This document shows, one piece after another, positions 35,648 to 45,494 of a stretch of 64,000 nucleotides of DNA (positions are counted from its first letter, which is position 1; each line of letters starts with the position of its first letter). The stretch covers positions 1-64,000 of the forward strand of contig DAOLZQ010000008.1 in NCBI GenBank assembly GCA_035426385.1. The letters run 5' to 3'. The translations under genes and the position numbers were made by a program. Source of the DNA: Parvibacillus sp035426385. Lineage in GTDB: Bacteria > Bacteroidota > Bacteroidia > Chitinophagales > Saprospiraceae. The notes under the pieces were generated by a model. It did not search any database, was not told the origin of the DNA, and saw nothing but the letters and a program-made list of their open reading frames with translations.

Positions 35648-38600
35648 TTATTTGGTAGTAAGGAAATTAAGGTAAATTATACTTTGATGTAGTAAATGGA
35701 GTGCATCTGAATAATTGCTTTTGATGGTGGTAGCATTATTTATTAGCATGGCCCATTCTAGATAATCTATTTCTCCATTGATAAACTGTAATTGAGCAGT
35801 GCTGGTAATAAGGTTGGCATTTTTTAAAGCAGTTCGTTCGTAGTATTGTACTATTTCCAGTTGACTTAAATACTTCTTAAGCGTAATCTGATATTCTGAA
35901 TTTAAATTTTGTAAACCCAGTTGAAGATTGTTCTCACTTATTTGCTCTGCTATTTTGGCAGAATTAACTTTAGCTTTCTGCCATCCGTAGGTTAGTGGAA
36001 TTCCCACTCCAAGTTGTACTGAATGAAACCTTTTTGATGCCGGATATGAGACATCGTTCGGGCCGGGTCCTTGAATACTCATGTTATTGTAGGCAAGTGT
36101 CAGATCAGGCAGCCGAGTTGACTTTTCTAGTTGTGTATTGGCAATTGAGATCTCCCTTTCCTGCTGCAGTGCGACAATAGCTGGATGACGGTTACTTAGT
36201 GTTATATCTATTACCGCGGTGCGCAATATCGTCGTATCTCGAACATCAGGAACGACTTCCCTCGGTGTATTGAGGAGCAACCTGAACTCCAATTCGGTAA
36301 TGTCAATATCTTGTCGGACTTCACTTAATTGTAGTTCAATCTGACCTTTTTGGGTTTCAGCGGTGATCTTTTCCAGGATGTTACCAGCCCCTTTTTCAAC
36401 TCTCAATGTTGCCTTAGCTAGGAATGCTTGGTATATACTATCACTTTGCATTAGAATGCTCATTTTTTGTTGCAGGTAAATCCATTGATAGAAAGCCTTG
36501 CTAACGCTTAGTTTCAGTTCGGCCTCTTTCAAAACAATATGGTTCAGACTGCTGCGATAGATTTCGTTTCTTAGTGCTTTTTGTCTTTTATATATTGTAG
36601 GAAATTTAATTGATTGGGATAGGCCAAATCGAGTGTCATTATACAAGGAATTTATCTGTCCAAATTCGCCCGTCAATGCTGGCGTAGGAATATCAATTGA
36701 AGCGGCAATGAGTTTTTTGTTATACTCAGAATTAAGCAGTTCATTCTTCAGAGAAAGATTATTTTTTATGGCTGTGTCGATTGCATTTTGAAGTGAAATG
36801 GGAATCTGTGCAGTAGCATATTGTTGAGGTAAAGTGAATAGCATGATTAATCCTGCCGTGGCAACGCTTTTAATTATTTTATTTGATTTTTTTTCAAACC
36901 AAATATATAATATGGGTAATACGAAGAGTGTTAGAAAGGTAGCAATTAGCAATCCACCAATTACCACTGTGGCAAGAGGACGCTGTACTTCTGCGCCTGC
37001 ACCATTGCTCGTAGCCATAGGCAAGAAGCCTAGAGAAGCCACAAAGGCAGTCATCAGCACCGGACGAAATCGAATCCGGGTACCATTATATACTATTTCT
37101 CTTAAGTCAGTTTCACCTAATTGCTTCTGACGATTGAATTCTGCGATTAATACGATCCCATTCAATACTGCGACCCCAAACAGAGCTATAAACCCTACAC
37201 CTGCACTTATACTAAATGGCATACCTCGTAACGCTAAAAAGAAAATGCCGCCAATGGCTGAAAGTGGTATAGCAGAATATATCAATAGGCCCAACTTAGC
37301 TGATTTAAAAGCAAAGTAGAGAAATAAAAATATGAGTAAAAGTGAGACTGGCACTGCTATTAATAATCTCTGTTTTGCTTCATTCAAGTTTTCGAATGCA
37401 CCTCCATAAGTGACATAATACCCGGAGGAAAATTTCAGCTCTTTTTCTACCTTTTGCAGTAATTCGTGTACTATACTCTGTACATCGCGGTCTTTCACAT
37501 TGAAGCCTACTATGATTCTGCGCTTGGCATCTTCACGTTGAATCTGATTGGGACCTTCTTTGATTTCTACGTTTGCCAGGTGAGACAATGGAATCTGGGG
37601 TCCCGCAGGAGTGGGAATCAATAAATTTTGAATATCCGTAATATCTTTCTTCTGAGAACCCTGTATTTTTACGACGAGATCAAATCTTTTTTCACCTTCG
37701 AATACCATACCTGCGCTTTGACCTGCTAATGATGTATTTATAATTTTATTTATGTCAACGATATTTAAATTGTATTGTGCGATCGCCTGACGATTATAGT
37801 TGATAGTGATCTGTGGTATTCCTGAGACTGTTTCCACATACAAGTTTTTTGCCCCTGCTACAGTATTTACTATCTGCCCGATGCGATGTGCATATGAAGC
37901 CAATGTATCCAGATCCTCGCCAAAAATTTTACAGACCACATCTTGCCTGGCACCTGTCATCAATTCATTAAACCTCATCTGTACCGGATACTGGAATCCG
38001 GCGGTAATGCCTGGAACATCTTGTAAAGCTGCACCCATTTTTTCCGCTAACTCATTGAATGTCTTTGCAGAGGTCCACTCTTTTTTATTTTTTAATATCA
38101 CCATCATGTCACTGGCTTCCATTGGCATAGGATCAGTAGGCACTTCACCACTCCCTATTTTGGTCACTACCTGTTCTACTTCCGGAAAGCGTGATTTGAG
38201 AACATGCGCAGCTCTCTGCGTACTGGCGATAGTTGTGGTCAGACTACTTCCGGGCAATACCCGGGTATCGATAGCAAAATCTCCTTCTTCCAGTGTGGGA
38301 ATAAACTCGCCACCCATTCTACTCAGAATAAATAAGGCAATCACAAATAAGGTAAGGGTAGTTGCCATCACTATTTTCGGAAAATTCAGGACCTTTTTCA
38401 ACATCTTTTGATATTGATTTACCTGCCATGTCATTAGCCGGTCTGAAATATTCTGCTTGTGCTTTGTCTTCTTACTTAAGAATAAGGCGCTCATCATAGG
38501 AATATAAGTTAGTGATAAGATAAATGCGCCCAATAAGGCAAAAGCTACTGTTTGTGCCATTGGCTTGAACATCTTACCTTCTATTCCCTGAAGTGTAAAA

Positions 38601-39997
38601 ATGGGCAGATATACCACAAGGATAATTATCTGACCAAATACGGCGCTGTTCATCATCTTTGAGGCTGATTCGCGCACACTGGTGTCCATCTGAAGTTGTG
38701 AAAGTGTGGTTACGTTTTTATATTTATCATTGTGTGTCAATGAATGCATTACTGCCTCTACAATTATGACCGCCCCATCTACTATGAGCCCAAAATCTAA
38801 AGCACCGAGACTCATTAGATTTCCACTTACACCAAATATATTCATCATGATCACTGCGAAAAGCATTGACAATGGAATGACTGATGCTACTAATAAGCCT
38901 GCTCTAAAGTTACCCAGGAAAAGCACCAAAATAAAGACCACTATCAGCGCACCTTCGAGCAAATTCTTCTCAACGGTGGAAATTGCATTATTCACCATTT
39001 TGGTTCGATCTAGAAATGGCTCAATCACAACACCTTCAGGCAGTGTCTTTTGGATTTGCGCTATTCTTTCTTTTACGTCTTTGATGACATCACTACTGTT
39101 TGCGCCTTTGAGCATCATGACAACTGCGCCCGTCACTTCGCCCTCATCATTGTAGCACAATGCGCCATAGCGGGTAGCATTTCCTATTTTGACTTCGGCT
39201 ATATCTTTGATAAATAAGGGAGTGCCACCAGTAGTGGTGGTGACGGCAATATTTTTGATATCTTCCATATTTTCCACCAGACCTTCGCTTCTGATGTAAA
39301 GTACAGTTGCTGATTTCTCGATATAGGCTCCACCGGTGTTCTGATTGTTGCTTTCTAAGGCATGAAACACGTCATTTATAGTGAGTCCATGTGAAGACAA
39401 TTTATTTGGATTTACTTCGATGGAATATTGCTTGAGGTTACCACCAAAACTACTTACTTCAGCTACACCTTTGACGCCAATTAATTGTCTCCTAACTATC
39501 CAATCCTGAATGGTTCGTAGGTCGGTTGCATCGTACTCATTTTCGTATCCTGCTTTTGGCCTGACTATATACTGATATATTTCACCGAGGCCAGTGGTGA
39601 TGGGTCCCAGCTGTGGGGTGCCAATACCTTTCGGAATTTCATTTTGGACCTGTTGAAGTCGCTCAGCTACTTGCTGTCTGGCCCAGTACACATCAGTATT
39701 GTCATCGAAGACGATAGTCACTAGTGATAAGCCAAATCGGGAGAAACTCCTGATTTCTTTCAGCCCTGCAATATTATTGTTTGCCTGTTCAATGGGGAAA
39801 GTAACAAGTCGCTCTATATCAGTAGCTCCGAAAGATGGTGCAATAGTAATCACCTGCACTTGATTGTCAGTGATATCCGGTACCGCATCTATTGGAAGCT
39901 TGGTAAATTGGTAAATACCATAGCCAATAAGGGCCAAAATAAAAATCCCTACCAGCAATTTGTTCTCTATTGAAAACCGAATTATTCGATCGAGCAT
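35648..39997 (-). CDS. czcA: Heavy-metal RND pump CzcA fused to TolC-like channel
   Basis: This is a 1449-aa fusion. Residues 1 to about 1045 form a complete CzcA/CusA proton-driven RND transporter with 12 membrane helices and two periplasmic loops. The fourth-helix motif DFGLIVDGAVIIVE matches the signature for divalent Co/Zn/Cd pumps (HME1), not the copper/silver type. Around residue 1050 comes a hydrophobic signal-like stretch (LIMLFTLPQQYATAQ). An outer-membrane efflux protein domain then runs to the end, with long helices and repeated LQNAIDTAIKNN-like starts. Such fusions are known in Bacteroidota. The segment may be processed so that the channel reaches the outer membrane. Confidence 0.92.
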   Translation of the reverse strand: MLDRIIRFSIENKLLVGIFILALIGYGIYQFTKLPIDAVPDITDNQVQVITIAPSFGATDIERLVTFPIEQANNNIAGLKEIRSFSRFGLSLVTIVFDDNTDVYWARQQVAERLQQVQNEIPKGIGTPQLGPITTGLGEIYQYIVRPKAGYENEYDATDLRTIQDWIVRRQLIGVKGVAEVSSFGGNLKQYSIEVNPNKLSSHGLTINDVFHALESNNQNTGGAYIEKSATVLYIRSEGLVENMEDIKNIAVTTTTGGTPLFIKDIAEVKIGNATRYGALCYNDEGEVTGAVVMMLKGANSSDVIKDVKERIAQIQKTLPEGVVIEPFLDRTKMVNNAISTVEKNLLEGALIVVFILVLFLGNFRAGLLVASVIPLSMLFAVIMMNIFGVSGNLMSLGALDFGLIVDGAVIIVEAVMHSLTHNDKYKNVTTLSQLQMDTSVRESASKMMNSAVFGQIIILVVYLPIFTLQGIEGKMFKPMAQTVAFALLGAFILSLTYIPMMSALFLSKKTKHKQNISDRLMTWQVNQYQKMLKKVLNFPKIVMATTLTLFVIALFILSRMGGEFIPTLEEGDFAIDTRVLPGSSLTTTIASTQRAAHVLKSRFPEVEQVVTKIGSGEVPTDPMPMEASDMMVILKNKKEWTSAKTFNELAEKMGAALQDVPGITAGFQYPVQMRFNELMTGARQDVVCKIFGEDLDTLASYAHRIGQIVNTVAGAKNLYVETVSGIPQITINYNRQAIAQYNLNIVDINKIINTSLAGQSAGMVFEGEKRFDLVVKIQGSQKKDITDIQNLLIPTPAGPQIPLSHLANVEIKEGPNQIQREDAKRRIIVGFNVKDRDVQSIVHELLQKVEKELKFSSGYYVTYGGAFENLNEAKQRLLIAVPVSLLLIFLFLYFAFKSAKLGLLIYSAIPLSAIGGIFFLALRGMPFSISAGVGFIALFGVAVLNGIVLIAEFNRQKQLGETDLREIVYNGTRIRFRPVLMTAFVASLGFLPMATSNGAGAEVQRPLATVVIGGLLIATFLTLFVLPILYIWFEKKSNKIIKSVATAGLIMLFTLPQQYATAQIPISLQNAIDTAIKNNLSLKNELLNSEYNKKLIAASIDIPTPALTGEFGQINSLYNDTRFGLSQSIKFPTIYKRQKALRNEIYRSSLNHIVLKEAELKLSVSKAFYQWIYLQQKMSILMQSDSIYQAFLAKATLRVEKGAGNILEKITAETQKGQIELQLSEVRQDIDITELEFRLLLNTPREVVPDVRDTTILRTAVIDITLSNRHPAIVALQQEREISIANTQLEKSTRLPDLTLAYNNMSIQGPGPNDVSYPASKRFHSVQLGVGIPLTYGWQKAKVNSAKIAEQISENNLQLGLQNLNSEYQITLKKYLSQLEIVQYYERTALKNANLITSTAQLQFINGEIDYLEWAMLINNATTIKSNYSDALHLLHQSIIYLNFLTTK

Positions 39998-40087
39998 AAT
40001 GAGTCAATTATTATAAATGAGGATAGGCGAAGCTGGATGCTATCGACTATTAAATTCATCTGCTTTAAGCAGAAAGTCAGTATTTAA

Positions 40088-40486
40088 TTAACAGAATTTT
40101 GGCGGATGCCAGATACCCTTTTTGTAAAGTGAATTGGGGAATAAAATTGGGGAGAAAAACTTTACATGAGTAGATAATGGTGAGATGAAAGTAAGTGAAG
40201 TGGCAAGTTCTATCTTTAAATAGAGTAGGGTTTTGAAGCAATCTGAATTTTGATCGTGTTGAAAAGGCAGTTTATCGTGGTCCGGGTGGTCTTTTTCACG
40301 ATCCGGGTGATTGACAGTCTTAGAATGTTCATGTACAAAGTCTATAAAAGAAATGGATTCAATGCTCTGATGATGGTGGCAATGCTTGAGAATGACTGGA
40401 AGATCCAGTACAAATACCATAACGTGAGTGGGCACAGTCAAGCTCAGTGCAAGTATGAGGACGAATACTCTCTTTGTCAAATTCAC
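40088..40486 (-). CDS. His-rich small exported protein, metal operon leader gene
   Basis: This 132-aa protein has an N-terminal hydrophobic export segment and clusters of potential metal ligands: KHCHHHQS, HEHSKTVNHPDREKDHPDHDK and a late Cys. It ends IWHPPKFC. It lies 90 nt upstream of the czcA fusion in the same direction. I infer a periplasmic metal sensor or chelator for the pump. A similar small His-containing protein ending in a GPPA-type tail occurs at 50698-51090. Confidence 0.6.
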   Translation of the reverse strand: MNLTKRVFVLILALSLTVPTHVMVFVLDLPVILKHCHHHQSIESISFIDFVHEHSKTVNHPDREKDHPDHDKLPFQHDQNSDCFKTLLYLKIELATSLTFISPLSTHVKFFSPILFPNSLYKKGIWHPPKFC

Positions 40487-40578
40487 AGTGCAAGTTTAAG
40501 AAATTTTTCTGACGTTTTACCTACTTATTCGATTGAAAATGAGTTAAAACCGATAAAAAGGCGCCCAATTGATTGAGA

Positions 40579-40905
40579 TTAAAGGACAGTCAACTGGTGG
40601 TTATAATCCAAGGCAAGATTTACCCAATGGGCAAATTCAGTTGCTTTCTGCAGATTCTCAATTTTTATATGGATATAACCTTTGTAAGGCCTGCCGCGCA
40701 TGATCACGGTGGAACATCCGGCACCCGCCACTTCTTGATCATGTAGTCGTGGATCGAGGCGACACATCATTTCGTCTTCGCCTGCGGTAAGGCACATCTT
40801 TCCACGAACCATAAATGCCAGGTGGCCAAACATTTTTTTCTCCTCACAGGGAAGATGACTTACAGCGTTCCTGATTTTTCCTGCGAGTGCTTCATCAAAT
40901 GCCAT
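40579..40905 (-). CDS. TfoX N-terminal-domain protein
   Basis: This 108-aa protein matches the TfoX/Sxy N-terminal domain: KKMFGHLAFMVRGKMCLTAGEDEMMCRL, in parts, and later RPYKGYIHI. Full TfoX regulates competence in gammaproteobacteria; stand-alone N-terminal forms are common elsewhere and their role is unclear. It lies 5 nt after the NTF2-like gene and is probably co-transcribed. Confidence 0.8.
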   Translation of the reverse strand: MAFDEALAGKIRNAVSHLPCEEKKMFGHLAFMVRGKMCLTAGEDEMMCRLDPRLHDQEVAGAGCSTVIMRGRPYKGYIHIKIENLQKATEFAHWVNLALDYNHQLTVL

Positions 40906-40910
40906 AAGTT

Positions 40911-41300
40911 TTAGGAGGCTGTTTTAGGAGTGTTTTGTGCAAATGTCAAGGTATCGAAATAAATGGTGAGCGAGGTCAGTTTTCCATCTTTAGCGGTCCA
41001 TAGCTCAGCAATATCAGCGTTTATCTTCAGCCCTGTAGGAAATTCAAGATCATAATTCCCGATGACACAAGCACTGTCACCATCTACTATCATCGTCTTT
41101 ACCCTCATGTCGCTAAATAACCTTGAGAAGCGATTGATGACGGTTTTATAGCCGTCCTTACCCAGCACAGGTGTGCGGTCTGCCATATTTCCACCTACAT
41201 AAATAAAGTCTTCGGCTATGACTGAATCCCACTCTGCCTTGCAAGCAAAGCTTGCATAGTATGTGTTTAGTAAATCTTTTATTGTTGGTGTACGATCCAT
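40911..41300 (-). CDS. NTF2-like / SnoaL-type protein
   Basis: This 129-aa protein has a cone-shaped NTF2-like fold pattern (IKDLLNTYYASFACKAEWDSVIAEDFIYVGG near the start, in parts, and later IAELWTAKDGKLTSLTIYFD). These proteins are small enzymes or ligand binders; the substrate is unknown. It sits between the TMEM175 and TfoX-like genes, all minus strand. Confidence 0.7.
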   Translation of the reverse strand: MDRTPTIKDLLNTYYASFACKAEWDSVIAEDFIYVGGNMADRTPVLGKDGYKTVINRFSRLFSDMRVKTMIVDGDSACVIGNYDLEFPTGLKINADIAELWTAKDGKLTSLTIYFDTLTFAQNTPKTAS

Positions 41301-41326
41301 AACATTGAAAAGTTAAGTGATGAATA

Positions 41327-41911
41327 TTATTCCGACAGTGAAGATAGATTTTTTTCAATTCTGCTATCCGGTATTACCCATATAATCGCTACGATGGTAT
41401 AGCAGATCAGACTGACGAGTGGTGTAAAGAAAGAAGCTGTAATGCCGGCAATATATAGCACTAGAGATAAATACTCTTTTGTATTATTGTGTAGTGCTTT
41501 TGCGATTTTAGATTCTGCGCCTTCGTACGCAATAGCCATCTTTTCTAGAATGGTAAAGGCAATAGCGCACGATATCAGATTCATACCATATAGTGCCAGT
41601 GGATTCCTCTCGAAATGGTTCTCACCCATCCAAGCAGTAGACAGTGGTATAATAGATAGAGTAAAGAGTAAAGTTAGATTTGCCCAAAGGATTTTTCCAT
41701 TTACTCTGTCTATAGCTTGAAACAGATGGTGGTGATTGTTCCAATATATACCGACATAGATAAAGCTCAAAATATACGATAAGAATTTTGGGATAAGGGG
41801 CTGGAGATCCGAAAAGTCTCCTCCTTTCGGCGCTTTCATCTCTAATATCATAATGGTGATAATAATAGCCATCACACCATCACTAAAAGCCTCCAGGCGG
41901 CTTGTTTTCAT
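41327..41911 (-). CDS. TMEM175-family potassium channel-like protein
   Basis: This 194-aa protein has five to six transmembrane segments and opens with the TMEM175/DUF1211 motif FSDGVMAIIITIMILE in the first helix. Bacterial members form tetrameric potassium-selective channels. No regulatory domain is attached. It is first of a three-gene cluster with small cytoplasmic proteins. Confidence 0.85.
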   Translation of the reverse strand: MKTSRLEAFSDGVMAIIITIMILEMKAPKGGDFSDLQPLIPKFLSYILSFIYVGIYWNNHHHLFQAIDRVNGKILWANLTLLFTLSIIPLSTAWMGENHFERNPLALYGMNLISCAIAFTILEKMAIAYEGAESKIAKALHNNTKEYLSLVLYIAGITASFFTPLVSLICYTIVAIIWVIPDSRIEKNLSSLSE

Positions 41912-42058
41912 TTTGAATGGTTATCTATTTTCAAATATAGTAGAATTAATTTGAATAAACTTTTTTGTAATCCTAATTCAGTACTTTATTTAACACTATG
42001 TAACAGAATAATTGAATTGTATTTTGTTAAACCAGTTTGCGATTTATTTTATGCTGGT

Positions 42059-43861
42059 CTATATGGCGAGGCCAATGATGAGATTGCAAAAGAATCCTTG
42101 TGAATTAATAGCCGGGCCACCCTGCAATGAATGTGCATCTGTCTTCCAACGCGTGGCTTTGGTGAAGGGAAACTGATAGCCGGATCGCAAGCCAACGTTT
42201 ATTTTTTGCAAAAGGGAATTATTAAGAAAGGGAGAAATAGCCAATTGCGCACCCAGATTTACGGTAAATCCTTCTGATGTAAGGTGGTGCTGAGTGGAAG
42301 GACCACTTAAATAATTGTCGAATGGTTGAGACGAGCTGTATATTCGAGACAGCCGGACACCATACCAGGAATATACTATACCACCATATGGAATTAAATG
42401 AAATGCGGGACGATGGATCAGTAGGATACCAAGTGAGGTGCCTACACTGGTTCCTCTGACAGAATTTTGACTATTATTCGCCGCACGCTCGGAAGTATAG
42501 GTAGCATAATTGAATAGTGAAGCTAGTCGGAGTTTTGGAAATATGGTGTAGAAGCCACCACCTCTGGTAAGATAAATCTTATTCAGCTCAAGAAACCCAT
42601 TTTGTTTTAGCTCTTGATTGAGTAGAGAAATCCGAGGTATTTGTATGCCAATCTGAGTGTGTAGAAAGAACTTTTTAGCAGCTAATGGAAGGTTGTTCTC
42701 TTTTGCTCTTCGTCTCTCAGCAGACGAGGGAGTATAAATGAGCGGTGCTATTTGGTATGACTGATTGATATCAGGAAGCTGGTTCAGTAGATACAAATAT
42801 TGGGCGTGATAGTGATGAGCAAATAATTTGGTGGAATCATCCGGATAAATCTTGTAATAATCATTCCCGGGAAGAAGGATGATATTTACCCCGGCGCGAA
42901 CATAGTCACTACTCCGGTAATAGTCAGGTGGCGTGAATTCTTTGAGTGTTTGCCTGATTATTTTGGAAGTTAAAGTACCCAAATATTTTTCATAGTTTGC
43001 CTGTGCTTTTTTGGTGGGGTTATTGAGTTGATTATAAATATGTCGCAATACCAGGTTTTTTGGAAATTTCTGAGATTTAATCAGCGCTTCAGCATTGGTA
43101 AAAGGATTTACATTGTTAAAATCGTTTAATGTCTGGACGGTGATGGGCATTTCCGGAACCCAGTCAGCGGCATTTACTACATTAAAGGCCCATCCGCCTT
43201 GAGTCATTGCTTCGTACTCGTACGCATAATATAAATTGCCGGGTTTGGGCGCAGCACTGCAATAGGTTTTAAACCGAATATCCCGGGGCAATTGCCCGGC
43301 TTCCTGTAAGTGGTATAAATAGGAAGTAAGTAGAAAAGCAATCGCTCCTCCCTGACTGTGTCCCATTATGAGAAATTCCCTTGTGCCTTTGAGGTATTGC
43401 TCATTGATCTTTGGCACGATTTCTTTGGAGAGATAGGCAAGGCTAACTACCCATCCGACATGCACCGCCGCTTTCGGATTAGTGGCAAGAGTGTACTTAA
43501 ATGATTCCGCAGAACTTAACTTTATTTCACCCATAGCGGGTACCATAGCTGCATAGAAATTAGCGAGCCAGCTTTCCGGTTTTTCTGTCGTACCTCTCAA
43601 GCTGATCACGCCTGTATTATCATCATTGGTCCACATATCCCACGAATTATCCAGTCCGATAGGAGCAGACTGATAGATCATTTTGTAGTGCGTCGGTACC
43701 GGAAACGCCGAGGCATAGGCTGAGTCCGCAACAGATCTGACGGACATGAGCATGAGTTCTCTATATTCCGCTTTATCAAAGCCGGGTTTAAGCTGCTGTC
43801 CGGAAGAAATGAATGGGAAGACTGTGAGGAAGAGATAAATGTGCAAGCACTTGTAATTCAT
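42059..43861 (-). CDS. Class 3 lipase with C-terminal beta-barrel-like region
   Basis: This 600-aa secreted protein has a signal peptide ending near ISSGQ. The lipase domain (about 25-300) has the oxyanion RGTTEK and the nucleophile elbow MGHSQGGAIAF, with later Asp/His regions in ADWVPEMP and further on. The last 200 residues (from about LAAKKFFLHTQIGIQ) are unlike lipases. They alternate short strands with Gly and aromatics (GTSLGILLIHRPAFHLIPYGGIVY) and end NLIIGLAI, suggesting an outer-membrane barrel that anchors the enzyme. Its substrate is unknown. Confidence 0.75.
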   Translation of the reverse strand: MNYKCLHIYLFLTVFPFISSGQQLKPGFDKAEYRELMLMSVRSVADSAYASAFPVPTHYKMIYQSAPIGLDNSWDMWTNDDNTGVISLRGTTEKPESWLANFYAAMVPAMGEIKLSSAESFKYTLATNPKAAVHVGWVVSLAYLSKEIVPKINEQYLKGTREFLIMGHSQGGAIAFLLTSYLYHLQEAGQLPRDIRFKTYCSAAPKPGNLYYAYEYEAMTQGGWAFNVVNAADWVPEMPITVQTLNDFNNVNPFTNAEALIKSQKFPKNLVLRHIYNQLNNPTKKAQANYEKYLGTLTSKIIRQTLKEFTPPDYYRSSDYVRAGVNIILLPGNDYYKIYPDDSTKLFAHHYHAQYLYLLNQLPDINQSYQIAPLIYTPSSAERRRAKENNLPLAAKKFFLHTQIGIQIPRISLLNQELKQNGFLELNKIYLTRGGGFYTIFPKLRLASLFNYATYTSERAANNSQNSVRGTSVGTSLGILLIHRPAFHLIPYGGIVYSWYGVRLSRIYSSSQPFDNYLSGPSTQHHLTSEGFTVNLGAQLAISPFLNNSLLQKINVGLRSGYQFPFTKATRWKTDAHSLQGGPAINSQGFFCNLIIGLAI

Positions 43862-43991
43862 AGTTATTCTATTGTAATAGTAATTATAATCAATTGTTCT
43901 GAATATGTGAAAGACAATCCTATATAGCTTAATTTCAAAAGCATTGAGTTTTTGGGGAGAAAGAGTTAGCGCTTATTTGGAATAAATTTTT

Positions 43992-44468
43992 CTAGCGGTG
44001 CTGATAGCAGTAGCCACCTCCACTCACTTTCCTTTTGCAATAAGTGCCTGACTGAGTGGGCGCACCACAGGTAGAACTTACTGCTGTGCCCGAAGTCCCT
44101 GAATGTAAGGCTGAATGCTGGCCAGTATGTTGATAGCAATAGCCATTGGCCAGTTTGGTAGTGTGTCGGCACCGACTACCTTCCTGAGTGATGCCTCTGC
44201 AACGGACGCTTTCTGCGGCTTCTCCTACAGCCTTATTTGTAAGGCTATTTCCTCCACTTAGGCGTGCAGGTAGAGGTGGTTTGCAAATTTTACAAGGGTC
44301 TAGATTGTATGTTTTAATGTCTTGACTAGTGACCAGCTTTTTTGACACATTTTCAACCATCCGACAGGAAGCTAGATGATATTTTTCTCCTGAAGGTGTC
44401 TTATAAACATTTTGCGCTGACAGTATAGAACTAAAGCAAAAATATATTGAAACTAAAATAACTTTCAT
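43992..44468 (-). CDS. Secreted DUF5763-type Cys-rich protein
   Basis: This 158-aa protein has a signal peptide (ending LSAQ). The N-terminal half has a zinc-ribbon-like pattern (YHLASCRMV, then LDPCKICKP). The C-terminal half has two CxGxTxxGxxCx...YCxxH repeats: CRGITQEGSRCRHT with YCYQH, and CGAPTQSGTYCKRK with YCYQH at the end. DUF5763 modules probably bind metal; no function is known. Not obviously in an operon. Confidence 0.7.
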   Translation of the reverse strand: MKVILVSIYFCFSSILSAQNVYKTPSGEKYHLASCRMVENVSKKLVTSQDIKTYNLDPCKICKPPLPARLSGGNSLTNKAVGEAAESVRCRGITQEGSRCRHTTKLANGYCYQHTGQHSALHSGTSGTAVSSTCGAPTQSGTYCKRKVSGGGYCYQHR

Positions 44469-44492
44469 AGGTAAATGTAGCGCAATAATTAT

Positions 44493-45419
44493 TTATTTGA
44501 GATATTGCTCAAACCACTTATTTACTTCAGACATATCAGGTTTCGGTGTATGACCCTCTTTCTCTTTGATTATCAGTTTGGCGGGTGTATTAAATGCTTT
44601 TAATTTTGTGAACATATTTGTGGCCTGACGAAGCGGTATTATTGGATCATTGTCAGAGCAGTACATAAGCATAGGTGAAGCCTTATCGCTGATCAGAGCG
44701 TAGGGTGAGGCATCAAAATAATCACCTGATAGGATATAGGTATTATTCACTTCTTCGGGCAAATGACCCATATAGGTGGAGAGTAGAGAATAGACATACA
44801 GATTTGCCATCGAACTATCATTCTTTGAATTTAGGTCGGTTAGGTTATAAGGAGCAGCCATGGTTACAGTCGCTTGTACCTTAGAGCTGACTGTATCAAT
44901 GGGCGCAGAATAATCCAAGTTTGTAGTGTCAGAGAGGCCAAGGATGCCTACAAGATTCGCACCTGAAGAGTGACCCATTGCGCCTATGTGAGCGCCATCT
45001 ATCTTAAATTGTGCTGCATTATATCTTACATATCGCACAGCCCGACGGCAATCCGCAATAATATCTCTAAAATGGAATCTTGGTGTGAAACGGTGATTTA
45101 TTATGAATACGGTAAATCCATAACTACATAGAGAATTTACCCACTTACGAGTATAGGTACTATCCAAATCATAATCTGATTTTAAAGCCATTTGATTATA
45201 GTCATCAGGATAATTAAAGCCCCAGGAACTGCCTGGAATATATATGATTGCTTTGTGATTAGCACGCTCCGGTACATATACGTCCATGAGGAGAGCTGAG
45301 CCAGAGGCCATGCCATATACTACATTCTCAGTTTTTTTTGGGATTGGACTTTGTGAATATGAAGAGATATAGCAAGCTATGAATAAGATTAGAGTAAAGA
45401 TTGGCTGGTGCTTCTTCAT
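44493..45419 (-). CDS. Secreted alpha/beta hydrolase (carboxylesterase-like)
   Basis: This 308-aa protein has a signal peptide (ending SSYSQ) and an alpha/beta hydrolase fold of the esterase/BD-FAE type. The nucleophile elbow is AMGHSSGANL near residue 155, and late residues DNDPIIPLRQA and KEGHTPKP give the Asp and His. It probably hydrolyses acyl or carbamate esters in the periplasm or outside. Confidence 0.85.
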   Translation of the reverse strand: MKKHQPIFTLILFIACYISSYSQSPIPKKTENVVYGMASGSALLMDVYVPERANHKAIIYIPGSSWGFNYPDDYNQMALKSDYDLDSTYTRKWVNSLCSYGFTVFIINHRFTPRFHFRDIIADCRRAVRYVRYNAAQFKIDGAHIGAMGHSSGANLVGILGLSDTTNLDYSAPIDTVSSKVQATVTMAAPYNLTDLNSKNDSSMANLYVYSLLSTYMGHLPEEVNNTYILSGDYFDASPYALISDKASPMLMYCSDNDPIIPLRQATNMFTKLKAFNTPAKLIIKEKEGHTPKPDMSEVNKWFEQYLK

Positions 45420-45494
45420 AATATAGGTTGCTAGATTCTCAATCTGATTTCTTTACTTGCTTTTAGTTTTCACTACACAAGCTGTATTTATGAA

